DNA of 64,000 nucleotides from Microbacterium testaceum. GTDB taxonomy: Bacteria; Actinomycetota; Actinomycetes; Actinomycetales; Microbacteriaceae. The notes under the pieces are model-generated. The model worked only from the letters and a program-made list of their open reading frames with translations, searched no databases and was not told where the DNA came from. The DNA lies in contig NZ_JAJGNJ010000001.1 in the NCBI RefSeq assembly GCF_020781835.1, forward strand, positions 434,001 through 498,000, written 5' to 3'. A program made the position numbers and the translations under genes. The stretch's first letter is position 1; each line of letters begins with the position of its first letter. Positions 15,940-24,325 of the stretch are shown here, piece after piece.

Positions 15940-17241
15940 TCACTGCACGCGGATACGACGGCTCGCCAGAACCGCTCCGATCCCGACGATCGCCAGGACC
16001 GACACGAGAGCGGTCAGGAGGTACGTCCCACCGTTCGCGGCGCCTACGAGACCCGTCGCGACCAGCGGCGCGAACCCTGCCGCGATGGTCGCCGCGAGCT
16101 GGTAGGACACCCCGACGCCCGTGAAGCGGTTGCGCACGGGGAACAGGTCGGCCATGTAGGCGGCGAGCGGACCCGTGATCATGGCGTTACCGATGGGCTG
16201 GAGGATGATGAAGGCCACGAGCACCGCGCCGAGGTTCGGCTGCGACAGCAGGGCGAAGGCGACCCACACGAGCACTCCGGTGACCACGAACCCGACGACC
16301 ATCATCCGTACGCGACCGAACCGGTCGGAGAGCACGGCGAAGAAGAGGGTCGCGAAGATCGTGAGGGCGTTGCTCACCGTCAGCATCCACAGCGCCGGAC
16401 CCTGCGCGTTGCCGTGGCCGATCGCGTACTGCAGCCCGAACGTCGAGGTCACCGACTGCAGGAAGAAGGGCGAGAGCGCCGTCAGCACGACCAGCAGGAC
16501 GCTGAGACCGTTCTGCGAGAACGTCGACACCAGCGGCACGCGCGCGGTCTCGGCGGAGCGCTCGGCGGCCGCGAACTCCGGCGATTCCTTCACACCGAGG
16601 CGGACCAGGATCGCGACGATGACCAGAACGGCCGACGCAAGGAACGGGATACGCCAGCCCCAGGCCAGGAGCACGTCCTGCGGCATGAGCGAGACCAACG
16701 CGAACGTGAGCGTCGCGAGGACGGCACCACTGGGGCCTCCGCTCTGCACGACCGCGCCGGCGAAGCCGCGCTTCTTGGCCTGGGCGTGCTCGATGGACAT
16801 CAGGCTCGCCCCGGCCCACTCCCCGCCGACGGCGAAGCCTTGGACGACGCGCAACGTCACCAGGAGCACCGCGGCGAGGCCCCCGATCGCTGCGGAGCCG
16901 GGGATCACGCCGATGCCGATCGAGGCGATGCCCATGATGATCATCGTGACGACGAGCATCTGCCGCCGGCCGAGTCGGTCACCGAAGTGACCGAACACCA
17001 CGGCGCCGACCGGTCGGGCGATGTATCCGGCCGCCAGCGTCACGTACGACAGCACGACACCCAGCGCCGGATCGATGCCCGAGAAGAACACCGCCGGGAA
17101 GACGATGGCGGATGCCGTGGAGTAGATGACGAAGTCGTAGAACTCCAGCGTGGCGCCCAGATAGCTGCCGAGGGCGGCCCGACGGGCGTCCCGCGGATTC
17201 TTCGCGACGTCGGGATGGACGGTTGCCGGTGCGGTGGACAT
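15940..17241 (-). CDS. MFS transporter, metabolite:H+ symporter (MHS/ShiA-like) family
   Basis: A 433-residue, 12-helix permease. MHS-family marks are GATLEFYDFVIYS in the first helix (about residues 29-41), GHFGDRLGRRQML in the loop after helix 2 to 3, and VQGFAVGGEWAGASLMSIEH near 133-152. MHS members import organic acids such as shikimate, dicarboxylates and aromatic acids with protons. GGAG precedes the ATG at 17241. It follows the SDR gene by 62 bases on the same strand and probably shares its GntR-type operator, so uptake of the compound handled by this catabolic group is likely. Confidence 0.85.
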   Translation of the reverse strand: MSTAPATVHPDVAKNPRDARRAALGSYLGATLEFYDFVIYSTASAIVFPAVFFSGIDPALGVVLSYVTLAAGYIARPVGAVVFGHFGDRLGRRQMLVVTMIIMGIASIGIGVIPGSAAIGGLAAVLLVTLRVVQGFAVGGEWAGASLMSIEHAQAKKRGFAGAVVQSGGPSGAVLATLTFALVSLMPQDVLLAWGWRIPFLASAVLVIVAILVRLGVKESPEFAAAERSAETARVPLVSTFSQNGLSVLLVVLTALSPFFLQSVTSTFGLQYAIGHGNAQGPALWMLTVSNALTIFATLFFAVLSDRFGRVRMMVVGFVVTGVLVWVAFALLSQPNLGAVLVAFIILQPIGNAMITGPLAAYMADLFPVRNRFTGVGVSYQLAATIAAGFAPLVATGLVGAANGGTYLLTALVSVLAIVGIGAVLASRRIRVQ

Positions 17242-17303
17242 GGCTCTCCTTCGAGCAGGGGTGGGTCGGTCGTGTCGGGACGGGGCGCGCGGGTTGGGGC
17301 CGC

Positions 17304-18107
17304 TCACTCGGACGAGAAGGAAGCGAGGATGCGGTCAGACCGCTCTCGCGGGCGGAATGCGAGTTCGGGATGCGTGACGACGTACAGCTGCCCGGCATCC
17401 ACACCCCGGAGGATGCGATCGGCGGCCTCGGCGGGCTCGATCATGTGGTCGACGATGGGGCCGCGCAGCTCGGCGTCCGCGAGTGCGTACGTTCCGTTCG
17501 CGTCGCGATGCCGGGCACTGGTGTTGATGTTGGTGCGGATCGGGCCCGCCAGCACCGCGGACACGGCGACACCGTCGGGTGCGTCGGCCATCTCCGCGGC
17601 GAGCACCTCGCTCAACGCCAGCACGCCCGCCTTCGCCGCCGCGTACGCTCCGAGACCGGGCACCGGCGCCACGGCCGACATCGAGCAGGTGTTGACGATG
17701 CGCCCGCCCCGCGCGCTGCCCCGCAGCGACGGCAGGAACGACGTGATCCCGTTGATGACCCCGTGGAGGTTCACGCCGAGCATCCACGCCCAGTCGTCGG
17801 AGGTCATGCGGTCGAGGGGCCCGTGCGAACCGACCCCGGCGTTGTTGAACAGGTCGTCGACCCCTCCGAAGCGCTCGAGCGCGAACGCGTGCAGCGCGGC
17901 GACCTGCGTCGGGTCGGCGACGTCGCAGGCGAAGGCGACACCGCCGACGCGCTCGGCGACCGAGGACGCGGCTGCCGCATCGATGTCGGACACCACCACG
18001 CGATGACCTCGGGACGACAGCGCCGCCGCGAGCGCGGCACCGATGCCCGAGCCGGCGCCGGTGACGACGGCGACGCGGCTCTCGCCGTCGGGGTGCTGCT
18101 GGGCCAC
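17304..18107 (-). CDS. Short-chain dehydrogenase/reductase
   Basis: A 267-residue classical SDR. Cofactor motif VVTGAGSGIGAALAAAL (residues about 14-30), NNAGVG, and catalytic Ser/Tyr/Lys in NTCSMSAVAPVPGLGAYAAAKAGV are intact. Asp in VVVSDIDAAAAS after strand 2 suggests NAD(H) preference. I start at the GTG at 18107, five bases after GGAGG; the longer frame crosses the operator and is unlikely. The CTGTCTGACAG operator lies just upstream and is shared with the divergent GntR gene. Confidence 0.85.
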   Translation of the reverse strand: MAQQHPDGESRVAVVTGAGSGIGAALAAALSSRGHRVVVSDIDAAAASSVAERVGGVAFACDVADPTQVAALHAFALERFGGVDDLFNNAGVGSHGPLDRMTSDDWAWMLGVNLHGVINGITSFLPSLRGSARGGRIVNTCSMSAVAPVPGLGAYAAAKAGVLALSEVLAAEMADAPDGVAVSAVLAGPIRTNINTSARHRDANGTYALADAELRGPIVDHMIEPAEAADRILRGVDAGQLYVVTHPELAFRPRERSDRILASFSSE

Positions 18108-18119
18108 GATGCCTCCAAG

Positions 18120-18130
18120 CTGTCTGACAG
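18120..18130. promoter_or_regulatory. GntR-type operator CTGTCTGACAG (site 1)
   Basis: A perfect palindrome CTGTC-T-GACAG in the gap between the SDR and the divergent GntR gene, followed by ACTGATAG. The same core occurs at 19674 and 23069 in front of neighbouring genes. A FadR-subfamily GntR protein encoded next to it (18190) is the obvious binder. Confidence 0.75.
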
Positions 18131-18189
18131 ACTGATAGTAGGTGAGCTGCTCAACCGACGCAAGACGCGATACGCCTATGCTGACTCGC

Positions 18190-18879
18190 ATGGAACTCGC
18201 GCCCGGCGCATCGATGGCTGTCACGCGGCATCCCACGATCCGGGATCAGATCGCGAACTCCCTTCGGCGCGCGATCGCCGATCTCGAGCTCAAGCCCGGA
18301 CAGCTCCTCATCGAACGCGAGCTGACCGAGCGGACGGGTGCAAGCCGGCCGTCGGTGCGCGAGGCGCTCCGACAGCTCGAGGCCGAGGGTCTCATCGAGT
18401 CGCGCAACGGCCGGGGAACGTATGTCCGCGTCCTGAGCCTGGGGGAGGCTCGGGACGTGTACGAGGTCCGCGCGCAGCTCGAGGGGCTCGCCGCGCGCCT
18501 GTTCTGCGAGCGCGCCGACGAGCCCACCCGGGCACGGCTGGCGGCCGCGCTCGAGGCCCTCCGCACCGCGACGGACGCCAGCGAGGACCACCGGGCCATC
18601 CTCGAGGCGCAGTCCGAGTTCTACCGCACGCTGTTCCACGGGGCGGGCAACCCCGTCCTCGACCGCACGATCCAAGGGCTCCAGGTGCGCGTCGCGCAGC
18701 TGCGCGCCCTGACGCTGGGCGTCGCCGGCCGCGACCGCGCCTCCCTCGCCGAGTTCGAGAGTCTGCACCGGGCGATCGAGTCGGGCGACCCGGATGCCGC
18801 CGAGCGCGAGGCCGCGGCCCATGTCCAGGCTGCCGCGCGCGCGATGACCTCGGCGCACGACCTGCTGCCCCCGAGCTGA
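18190..18879 (+). CDS. GntR-family regulator (FCD/FadR subfamily)
   Basis: A 229-residue regulator with a winged helix (TIRDQIANSLRRAIADLELKPGQLLIERELTERTGASRPSVREALRQLEAEGLIESRNGRGTYV, about 15-78) and an all-helical FCD ligand domain. A TATGCT -10-like hexamer (18177-18182) lies seven bases before the ATG at 18190, so the message is probably leaderless; the ATG at 18178 is an alternative. It is divergent from the SDR-MFS operon and surrounded by three copies of one palindrome, so it is probably the local repressor. Confidence 0.88.
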   Translation: MELAPGASMAVTRHPTIRDQIANSLRRAIADLELKPGQLLIERELTERTGASRPSVREALRQLEAEGLIESRNGRGTYVRVLSLGEARDVYEVRAQLEGLAARLFCERADEPTRARLAAALEALRTATDASEDHRAILEAQSEFYRTLFHGAGNPVLDRTIQGLQVRVAQLRALTLGVAGRDRASLAEFESLHRAIESGDPDAAEREAAAHVQAAARAMTSAHDLLPPS

Positions 18880-18894
18880 GCCGGCGCGAGGCCG

Positions 18895-19629
18895 TCAGAG
18901 GCCGCCGTCGACGTGGAGCAGATGCCCCGTGACGAACCCCGCATCCGGTGCGAGGAGGAAGGCGACGGCCCCGGCGATGTCCTCGGGTGTGCCGAGGCGC
19001 CGCAGCGCGGTCATGCCCCGCCGGATCTCGTAGCCTGCGTCGTCGACGACCTCCCGGGCGCCGGGCGTGGGCACGGCGCCGGGCACGATGGCGTTGACCC
19101 GGATGCCGTCGACTCCCAGCTCGCGCGCCGCCTGCAGCGTCATGCTCGCGACCGCCCCCTTCACCGCGGAGTACGCCGAGCTCCCGTCGAATCCGCGCGT
19201 CGCCGCTGGCGACGACACGTTCACGATCGCACCGCCGCCTTGTTCGCGGAAGTGGGGCAGAACGGCCTGCGTGGTCCAGAACGCCGCCTTCACCCCGATC
19301 CCGAACATGCCGTCGAGCACCTCCTCGGTCATCTCGCCGATCGGGGCGTACCGCACCCACATCGCGTTGTTGACCACGGCATCCACACTCCCCCGTCGCG
19401 CGATCACGCCCGCGACGAGGTCGGCCACCGCGGCGCGGTCGGTGACGTCGGCCCGCACCGCGTCCACGCTGTCCGCGCCCAGCTCGCGCTCGAGTCTCTC
19501 GACGCCCTCGAGGTCGCGGTCCACGGCGACGACGCACCAGCCGTCCGCGACCAGTCGACGCGCGATGGCTTCGCCGATGCCGCGTCCCGCGCCCGTCACC
19601 AGTACGACCCGCTCGCTGTGCGCGGTCAT
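18895..19629 (-). CDS. Short-chain dehydrogenase/reductase with NNAM in place of NNAG
   Basis: A 244-residue SDR: cofactor site LVTGAGRGIGEAIARRL (10-26), Asp in VVAVDRD (NAD preference), catalytic NVSSPAATRGFDGSSAYSAVKGAV, and a C-terminus LLHVDGGL. The usual NNAG motif reads VNNAMW, so the glycine after the conserved Asn-Asn-Ala is methionine. The gene converges on the GntR gene (15-base gap) and its start faces operator site 2, shared with the metallo-hydrolase gene. Confidence 0.85.
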   Translation of the reverse strand: MTAHSERVVLVTGAGRGIGEAIARRLVADGWCVVAVDRDLEGVERLERELGADSVDAVRADVTDRAAVADLVAGVIARRGSVDAVVNNAMWVRYAPIGEMTEEVLDGMFGIGVKAAFWTTQAVLPHFREQGGGAIVNVSSPAATRGFDGSSAYSAVKGAVASMTLQAARELGVDGIRVNAIVPGAVPTPGAREVVDDAGYEIRRGMTALRRLGTPEDIAGAVAFLLAPDAGFVTGHLLHVDGGL

Positions 19630-19673
19630 GTGGACTCCTTCCGTCGGGATCGCGCCACCGCGCGGATCCGTGG

Positions 19674-19684
19674 CTGTCTGATAG
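19674..19684. promoter_or_regulatory. GntR-type operator CTGTCTGATAG (site 2)
   Basis: A one-mismatch copy of the CTGTC-N-GACAG palindrome in the 83-base gap between the divergent SDR and metallo-hydrolase genes, followed by TCCGATAG. The metallo-hydrolase -10-like TAGGAT lies at 19701-19706, so a bound repressor would sit just upstream of RNA polymerase. Confidence 0.7.
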
Positions 19685-19712
19685 TCCGATAGGCCGGCGA
19701 TAGGATGCGGTG

Positions 19713-20561
19713 ATGATCCCCGCGGCCCCCTGTCTCGCCGACGCCGCCGTTGCGCTGTGCGCCGCCGGCGGGGAGACCTGGGAGGTCCTGGCGGTGCGCC
19801 AGGGCAGCCTGCTGACGCGACGATCGCACGTGTTCCTCAACCACGACGTCTACGGCGAACCCGACGGACCACTGCTCATGACCTACTCGTTCTGGGTCCT
19901 GCGCAACGCCGGACGTGTGGTCCTCGTCGACGCGGGCATGTCCGAGAACGGCGCCCGTTCCCGCGGGCGCGAATACGAGAGGTCCACCACCGCCGCCCTC
20001 GCCGGACTCGGCATGACCCCCGACGACGTCTCCGAGGTCATCGTCTCCCACGCCCACTACGACCACATCGGCGGGCTGTCCGAGCTCTCCGGGCGGCCGG
20101 TGACGATGGCGGCAGCGGAGTACGCGTTCTGGGGCACCGACCGGTCGCGCCGCCCGCTGCTGCGCAGCGTCGTCGACGAGGTCGACCTGGAGCACCTGGA
20201 TGCCGTGCGCGCCGCGGGCCGCCTGACCCTCGTCGAGGGCGTCCACGAGGCAGCCCCGGGCATCGTGCTCCTGCCGGCGCCGGGCCACACTCCCGGCGAG
20301 CTCGCCGTGCTCGTACGCACGACGACGGGGGTGGTGATCCTGGCGTGCGACGCGGTCCACCTCGACGAGGAACTCGATCGCGACATGCCCTTCCGCCACC
20401 AGACCGACCTCCTCGAGATGTACGAGACCCTCGAGATGATGCGGGCCCTGCGAAACCACCCCGCCGTAACCGCGATCGTCAGCGGTCACGACGGCGCCGT
20501 CGCGTCGCGGCATCCGTCGCGGGCCGGGTCCGAGCACGTCACGGTCATCGCCGAACGCTGA
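19713..20561 (+). CDS. Metallo-beta-lactamase-fold hydrolase (N-acyl homoserine lactonase-like)
   Basis: A 282-residue MBL-fold enzyme with the dinuclear zinc signature SHAHYDHIGG (about residues 109-118), LLPAPGHTPGEL (third His, near 190) and ACDAVH (bridging Asp, near 211). Overall layout matches AHL lactonases of the AiiA/AttM type, which open lactone rings; in a catabolic cluster a lactone intermediate is as likely a substrate as a quorum signal. TAGGAT six bases before the ATG suggests a leaderless message. It converges on the serine hydrolase with 13 bases between. Confidence 0.78.
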   Translation: MIPAAPCLADAAVALCAAGGETWEVLAVRQGSLLTRRSHVFLNHDVYGEPDGPLLMTYSFWVLRNAGRVVLVDAGMSENGARSRGREYERSTTAALAGLGMTPDDVSEVIVSHAHYDHIGGLSELSGRPVTMAAAEYAFWGTDRSRRPLLRSVVDEVDLEHLDAVRAAGRLTLVEGVHEAAPGIVLLPAPGHTPGELAVLVRTTTGVVILACDAVHLDEELDRDMPFRHQTDLLEMYETLEMMRALRNHPAVTAIVSGHDGAVASRHPSRAGSEHVTVIAER

Positions 20562-20574
20562 AGGGCACGCGCGG

Positions 20575-21726
20575 TCAGACGACCGCCGCGGCGACCATGT
20601 CGGACAACCGCTGGTAGCGCGCGATGTTGTCGGACTGCGTGAGGAGCCCCGCGCTCAGGCCGACGAACGAGACGTCGGAGACGGGGTCGACCCACACCAG
20701 CCCGGTCCCCGCTCCGTAGTTCCCGAACGTCGAAGGGCTGGTCAAGGTACCGAGCTGAGTAGTGAACATCCCCTCGCCCCGCACGTTGAACCCCAGGCCC
20801 AGGTGCGCCGGAGGCACCGCGTCGCCGTTGCGAAGGGCGACGGTGCGGTAGAGCTCGTTCGGCATGTCTCCCGTCCACACGGTGCGGGCGAGTTCGATCA
20901 TGCGCGGCGACAGGATCCGCACGTCCCCCGCGCTGCCTCCGCGGCGGAGCATCTCCATGAACCGCTGCAGGTCCCCCGTCGTCGAGGCCGAGCCGGCCCA
21001 TACCGCCTCGTTGCGCTCGGCCGTGTAGAGGCCGTAGTCGCCGGGGCTGGTCCGCGACCGCGACGTGATCGGCAGGACGCCACGCATCTCCGGCACCGCG
21101 TGGCGTTCGCGCATGTGGGGAAGGATGCCGAGGTTGGTGTCGGTCATCCCGAGGGGCTCCCACAGGTCCTCGCGCAGGATGCGCCCGATGTCCCGTCCCG
21201 CGGGATCCGTGCGTCGCAGCACCTCGCCCAGCAGAACGTGACCCGCCATCGGGGCGTAGTCGCAGCGCGATCCGGGCTCGACCGCCCCGTGGACGTGGGC
21301 GACGACGGCGGCGACGGACTCCTCGAGCTCCTCCAGCAGCATCCCGGGCACGGGCTCCCAGACCCCGGGCATCCCGGTGGTGTGGGTCAGGAAGTGGAAG
21401 ATCGTCGCGCGGTCACGCGGACGCCCGGCGAACTCGGGCACGATGTCCACCATCGGCGTGGTCAGGGCGAACCGCCCGAGCTCGACCGCGCGCAGGACGA
21501 GCACGTTGACGAACGCCTTCGTGATCGAGAAGACGCTGAACACCGTGTCGGTGCGGATGGGGCGCGTGCCCGCCTGGTCCGCGTGACCCAGGGCCAGATC
21601 GAGAACCGTCTCGCCGCCCCTGGCGACCTTGATGGCCGCGCCGAAATACCGGCCGCGGTCGATGTCGGCCTGCACCACGCGCTCGATCTCGCGCAGACGC
21701 GCGGCATCCATTGCAATGTCGCCCAT
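20575..21726 (-). CDS. Serine hydrolase, beta-lactamase/EstB-like
   Basis: A 383-residue class C beta-lactamase-fold esterase. The catalytic SxxK is FSITK with Ser67 and Lys70; a YxN-like CDYAPMAGHVL provides the tyrosine near 160. No signal peptide is seen, so it is probably an intracellular esterase rather than a resistance enzyme. AGAGGAAAC precedes the ATG at 21726. It is third in the operon behind the carboxymuconolactone-decarboxylase-like and dehydrogenase genes and is presumably under GntR control from site 3. Confidence 0.82.
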   Translation of the reverse strand: MGDIAMDAARLREIERVVQADIDRGRYFGAAIKVARGGETVLDLALGHADQAGTRPIRTDTVFSVFSITKAFVNVLVLRAVELGRFALTTPMVDIVPEFAGRPRDRATIFHFLTHTTGMPGVWEPVPGMLLEELEESVAAVVAHVHGAVEPGSRCDYAPMAGHVLLGEVLRRTDPAGRDIGRILREDLWEPLGMTDTNLGILPHMRERHAVPEMRGVLPITSRSRTSPGDYGLYTAERNEAVWAGSASTTGDLQRFMEMLRRGGSAGDVRILSPRMIELARTVWTGDMPNELYRTVALRNGDAVPPAHLGLGFNVRGEGMFTTQLGTLTSPSTFGNYGAGTGLVWVDPVSDVSFVGLSAGLLTQSDNIARYQRLSDMVAAAVV

Positions 21727-21787
21727 GTTTCCTCTTCCTCGAGTTGTTCCGGCCCGCGGGCCGCGTATCCGTGACCTTGGCCGGTCG

Positions 21788-22663
21788 TCAGCGGGATCGC
21801 GCCGCGGCGGCATCCCGCAGCCAGCGGACGATCTCGGTGTGGTCCGCGTCGGCGGGCAGGCTCTCGCGCGCCTCGGCCCAGCGCTGCACGGCGGCGTCGC
21901 CGAGTTCGACCGGCATCCCGAGGCGGTGACCCAGATCGCTCGCGATCCGCATGTCTTTGAGCATCAGCGCCAGGCTGAAGCCGGAGTCGAACGTGCCGGG
22001 CAGGACGAAGTCCGGCCACTTCTTCTGGGTCGAGCCGCTCCGACCGCTGGAGGTGTTGATGGCTTCGAGCATCGTGGCCGGGTCGAGGCCGAACCGCTCC
22101 CCGATCAGGACGGCTTCCGACGTCGCCCACAGGTGCGTCGCCGACAGCAGGTTGTTGAGGGCTTTGAGTGCGTGGCCGGCTCCCACCGGACCGACGTGGC
22201 GGACCGACCCGAGCGCACCGATGACGTCCGCGGCGCGCGAGGCGGCGGCGTCGTCGCCGCCCAGCATGATCGTGAGCGTCCCGGCGACGGCCCCGCCGAC
22301 ACCCCCCGAGACGGGCGCGTCGACGAGCGCGACACCCAGGGTCGCCAGGCGGTCGGCGACGGCCTGCGTGCGGGTGGGGGCCGAGGACGACATGTCCACG
22401 ACGAGGGCCCCTTCGGGCAGCGCGGCCGCGAGCCCCCCGTCGAACAGGACCGCCTCCACGACGTCCGAGTCCGGCAGCATCAGGACGACGACCTCGGCGG
22501 CGGCCGCGGTGGCGCTGTCGACGGCCGTCCCGCCCGCCGCGGTCAACGCCGCGCGCGCGGCATCCACGGGGTCGTATCCGCGCACGAGGTGACCGGCGCG
22601 CACGAGGCGCGCGGCCATCGGCGCACCCATCTTGCCCAGACCGACGAACCCGACCTCAGTCAT
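21788..22663 (-). CDS. NAD(P)-dependent 3-hydroxyisobutyrate dehydrogenase-family oxidoreductase
   Basis: A 291-residue beta-hydroxyacid dehydrogenase. It has the N-terminal nucleotide site VGFVGLGKMGAPMAARL (4-20), the substrate motif DAPVSGGVGGAVAGTL (near 114-129), the catalytic-lysine region GAGHALKALNNLLSA (near 161-175), and a C-terminal KDMRIA segment. It overlaps the upstream gene by eight bases. Family members oxidise 3-hydroxyisobutyrate, tartronate semialdehyde or related acids; the exact acid is not evident. Confidence 0.82.
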   Translation of the reverse strand: MTEVGFVGLGKMGAPMAARLVRAGHLVRGYDPVDAARAALTAAGGTAVDSATAAAAEVVVLMLPDSDVVEAVLFDGGLAAALPEGALVVDMSSSAPTRTQAVADRLATLGVALVDAPVSGGVGGAVAGTLTIMLGGDDAAASRAADVIGALGSVRHVGPVGAGHALKALNNLLSATHLWATSEAVLIGERFGLDPATMLEAINTSSGRSGSTQKKWPDFVLPGTFDSGFSLALMLKDMRIASDLGHRLGMPVELGDAAVQRWAEARESLPADADHTEIVRWLRDAAAARSR

Positions 22664-23045
22664 CGCTGGCGCGCAGTTCGTTCAGGGTCGCTTCGGCGAT
22701 GCGGAACGACTCCAGGGCTGCCGGGACGCCGCAGTAGATCGCGGTCTGCATCAGCACTTCCTGGATCTCCTGCTCGGTGACGCCGTTCGCCACGGCGCCG
22801 CGCACGTGCACACTGAGCTCGTGTCCGCGATTGAGGGCGGTGAGCATGGCGAGGTTGATCATGCTGCGTGTGCGGTCGTCGAGACCGTCGCGGGTCCACA
22901 CCGCTCCCCAGCAGTACTCGGTGACCAGCTCCTGCATGGGGCGGGCGAAGTCGCTGGCGGCCGCGAGCGAGCGCTCGACGTGCTGCTCGCCGAGCACCTT
23001 CTTCCGCTTGGCCAGGCCCGCTTCGTACAGTTCGTTGGTTGCCAT
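22656..23045 (-). CDS. Carboxymuconolactone decarboxylase-family protein
   Basis: A 129-residue PcaC/CMD-fold protein, close in size to 4-carboxymuconolactone decarboxylase. Family core: TEYCWGAVWTRDGLDDRTRSMINLAMLTALNRGHELSVHVRGAVANGVTEQEIQEVLMQTAIYCGVPAALESFR. Cysteines 45 and 104 by rough count are not arranged as the CxxC of AhpD, which favours the decarboxylase branch. It heads an operon behind operator site 3 and is next to, but on a different promoter from, the pca operon paralogue at 23157. It may act on a related lactone. Confidence 0.8.
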   Translation of the reverse strand: MATNELYEAGLAKRKKVLGEQHVERSLAAASDFARPMQELVTEYCWGAVWTRDGLDDRTRSMINLAMLTALNRGHELSVHVRGAVANGVTEQEIQEVLMQTAIYCGVPAALESFRIAEATLNELRASDD

Positions 23046-23068
23046 GAGAACTCCGTCGGTCGTGATAG

Positions 23069-23079
23069 CTGTCAGACAG
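23069..23079. promoter_or_regulatory. GntR-type operator CTGTCAGACAG (site 3)
   Basis: A perfect CTGTC-A-GACAG palindrome, extended to GCTGTCAGACAGC at 23068-23080, 24 bases upstream of the carboxymuconolactone-decarboxylase-like start. It matches sites 1 and 2 and ties this operon to the GntR protein at 18190. Confidence 0.75.
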
Positions 23080-23156
23080 CTAGACACTAGCCGACGATCC
23101 TGAGCGGGACAACCGGATGCGGTCGACCACCGCACCGGTCGCCCGGAGGTTTCGAC

Positions 23157-23564
23157 TCAGAGGGCGTCTTCGTCCGCGAAGACCTCGCTCGCGATGCGGA
23201 ACGCCGTGTTCGCGGCGGGGACGCCCGAGTAGATCGCGGACTGCAGGATGACCTCGCGGATCTCGTCGACCGTGAGGCCGTTGCGCAGAGCGGCGCGCAG
23301 ATGCATCGCGAGCTCCTCCTGGTGACCGTGCGCGATGAGCGAGCTCAGCACCGCGACCGAACGCGAACGGCGGTCGAGTCCCGGACGCGACCACACGTCG
23401 CCCCACGCGACGCGCGTGATGAAGTCCTGCCAGTCCGCGGTGAGCTCGGTCGCGGCGGCGGTCGCGCGGTCGACGTGCGCGTCCGAGAGCACCTCCCGGC
23501 GCACCGCCATGCCCTGGTCGTAGCGCTCGGCGTCGGTCAGTCCGGTTCCGTCGGGGCGGGTCAT
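23157..23564 (-). CDS. pcaC: 4-carboxymuconolactone decarboxylase
   Basis: The 135-residue protein has the CMD core (FITRVAWGDVWSRPGLDRRSRSVAVLSSLIAHGHQEELAMHLRAALRNGLTVDEIREVILQSAIYSGVPAANTAFR). PcaC converts 4-carboxymuconolactone to 3-oxoadipate enol-lactone. Its ATG overlaps the stop of pcaD (ATGA), and it is last in the pca operon. A second CMD paralogue follows at 22656 under separate control. Confidence 0.9.
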   Translation of the reverse strand: MTRPDGTGLTDAERYDQGMAVRREVLSDAHVDRATAAATELTADWQDFITRVAWGDVWSRPGLDRRSRSVAVLSSLIAHGHQEELAMHLRAALRNGLTVDEIREVILQSAIYSGVPAANTAFRIASEVFADEDAL

Positions 23565-24325
23565 CGGGTCTCCTCGGGGGATGCGAAGAACGAGCGGAGC
23601 AGGGATGCCACGGCCTCCGGCTGCTCCGCGGGCGGCAGGTGTCCGGCGTCGTCGATGCGCACCGCGCGGCCGCGGGCGACGCCGTCCGCGATCTCGACGG
23701 CCTTCTCCTCGGGCGCGACGGCGTCGAACTCGCCCCAGGCGGCGAGCACCGGCACCTCGATCTCCCCGAGCGACGACCGCACGTCGTATGCGGCGAGCGC
23801 CTCGCAGCACCGGGCGTAGCTCCCGTCGTCGGCGTCCTGCAGGGCGTGGAGCAGCCGACCGGTCAGCTCGGGGCGGCGGGCGACGGAGTCGGGCGCGAAC
23901 CACCGCTGCGCCGAGGCGATGATGAGGCTCGACGTGGACTGCGACCGCGCCTGCGCGGCCCGGTCGATCCAGGCCTGCGGTTCGCCGAGCTTCGCACCGG
24001 ATGCCACGATCGCGGCCGCCCGCAGCCGGGATCCGTGGCGCAGCGCCAGCTCGAGCCCCGTCGCGCCGCCGAGAGAGACCCCCGCGTAGAAGAACGTCTC
24101 GTCCGCGACGGCCGCGGCCACGGCATCCGCGAGATCGGCGACGGTGAACGGCTCGGTCGCGACGGGACCGACGCCGTGGCCGGGGAGGTCCCAGGCCGAG
24201 ACGCGGTAGTCATCGGCCAGAAGCGGCACGACGTCTTCCCACAGGATCGTGGACGTGCCGAGCGAAGGGCCCAGCACGACGAGAGGGGCGTCGGCGGGTC
24301 CGACGGGGGCGGTGAGCGCGATCAT
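23561..24325 (-). CDS. pcaD: 3-oxoadipate enol-lactonase
   Basis: A 254-residue alpha/beta hydrolase. Nucleophile elbow GVSLGGATG (Ser near residue 85), acid in AWGEFDAVAPEE, and His in DAGHLPPAEQPE near the C-terminus complete the triad. It hydrolyses 3-oxoadipate enol-lactone to 3-oxoadipate. Translation is coupled at both ends by ATGA overlaps with pcaB and pcaC. It is separate from PcaC, unlike the PcaL fusions found in several actinomycetes. Confidence 0.9.
   Translation of the reverse strand: MIALTAPVGPADAPLVVLGPSLGTSTILWEDVVPLLADDYRVSAWDLPGHGVGPVATEPFTVADLADAVAAAVADETFFYAGVSLGGATGLELALRHGSRLRAAAIVASGAKLGEPQAWIDRAAQARSQSTSSLIIASAQRWFAPDSVARRPELTGRLLHALQDADDGSYARCCEALAAYDVRSSLGEIEVPVLAAWGEFDAVAPEEKAVEIADGVARGRAVRIDDAGHLPPAEQPEAVASLLRSFFASPEETR

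Noticed and set aside
15835..18006. 723-codon plus-strand open frame opposite the MFS and SDR genes
   Set aside because: Composition (Arg, Asp, Glu, His, Gln) is typical of antisense frames in high-GC DNA; MFS motifs on the other strand are unmistakable.
22656..23045. AhpD-type alkylhydroperoxidase as identity of the CMD-family protein
   Set aside because: The CxxC redox motif of AhpD is absent; length and pattern fit the decarboxylase branch better.
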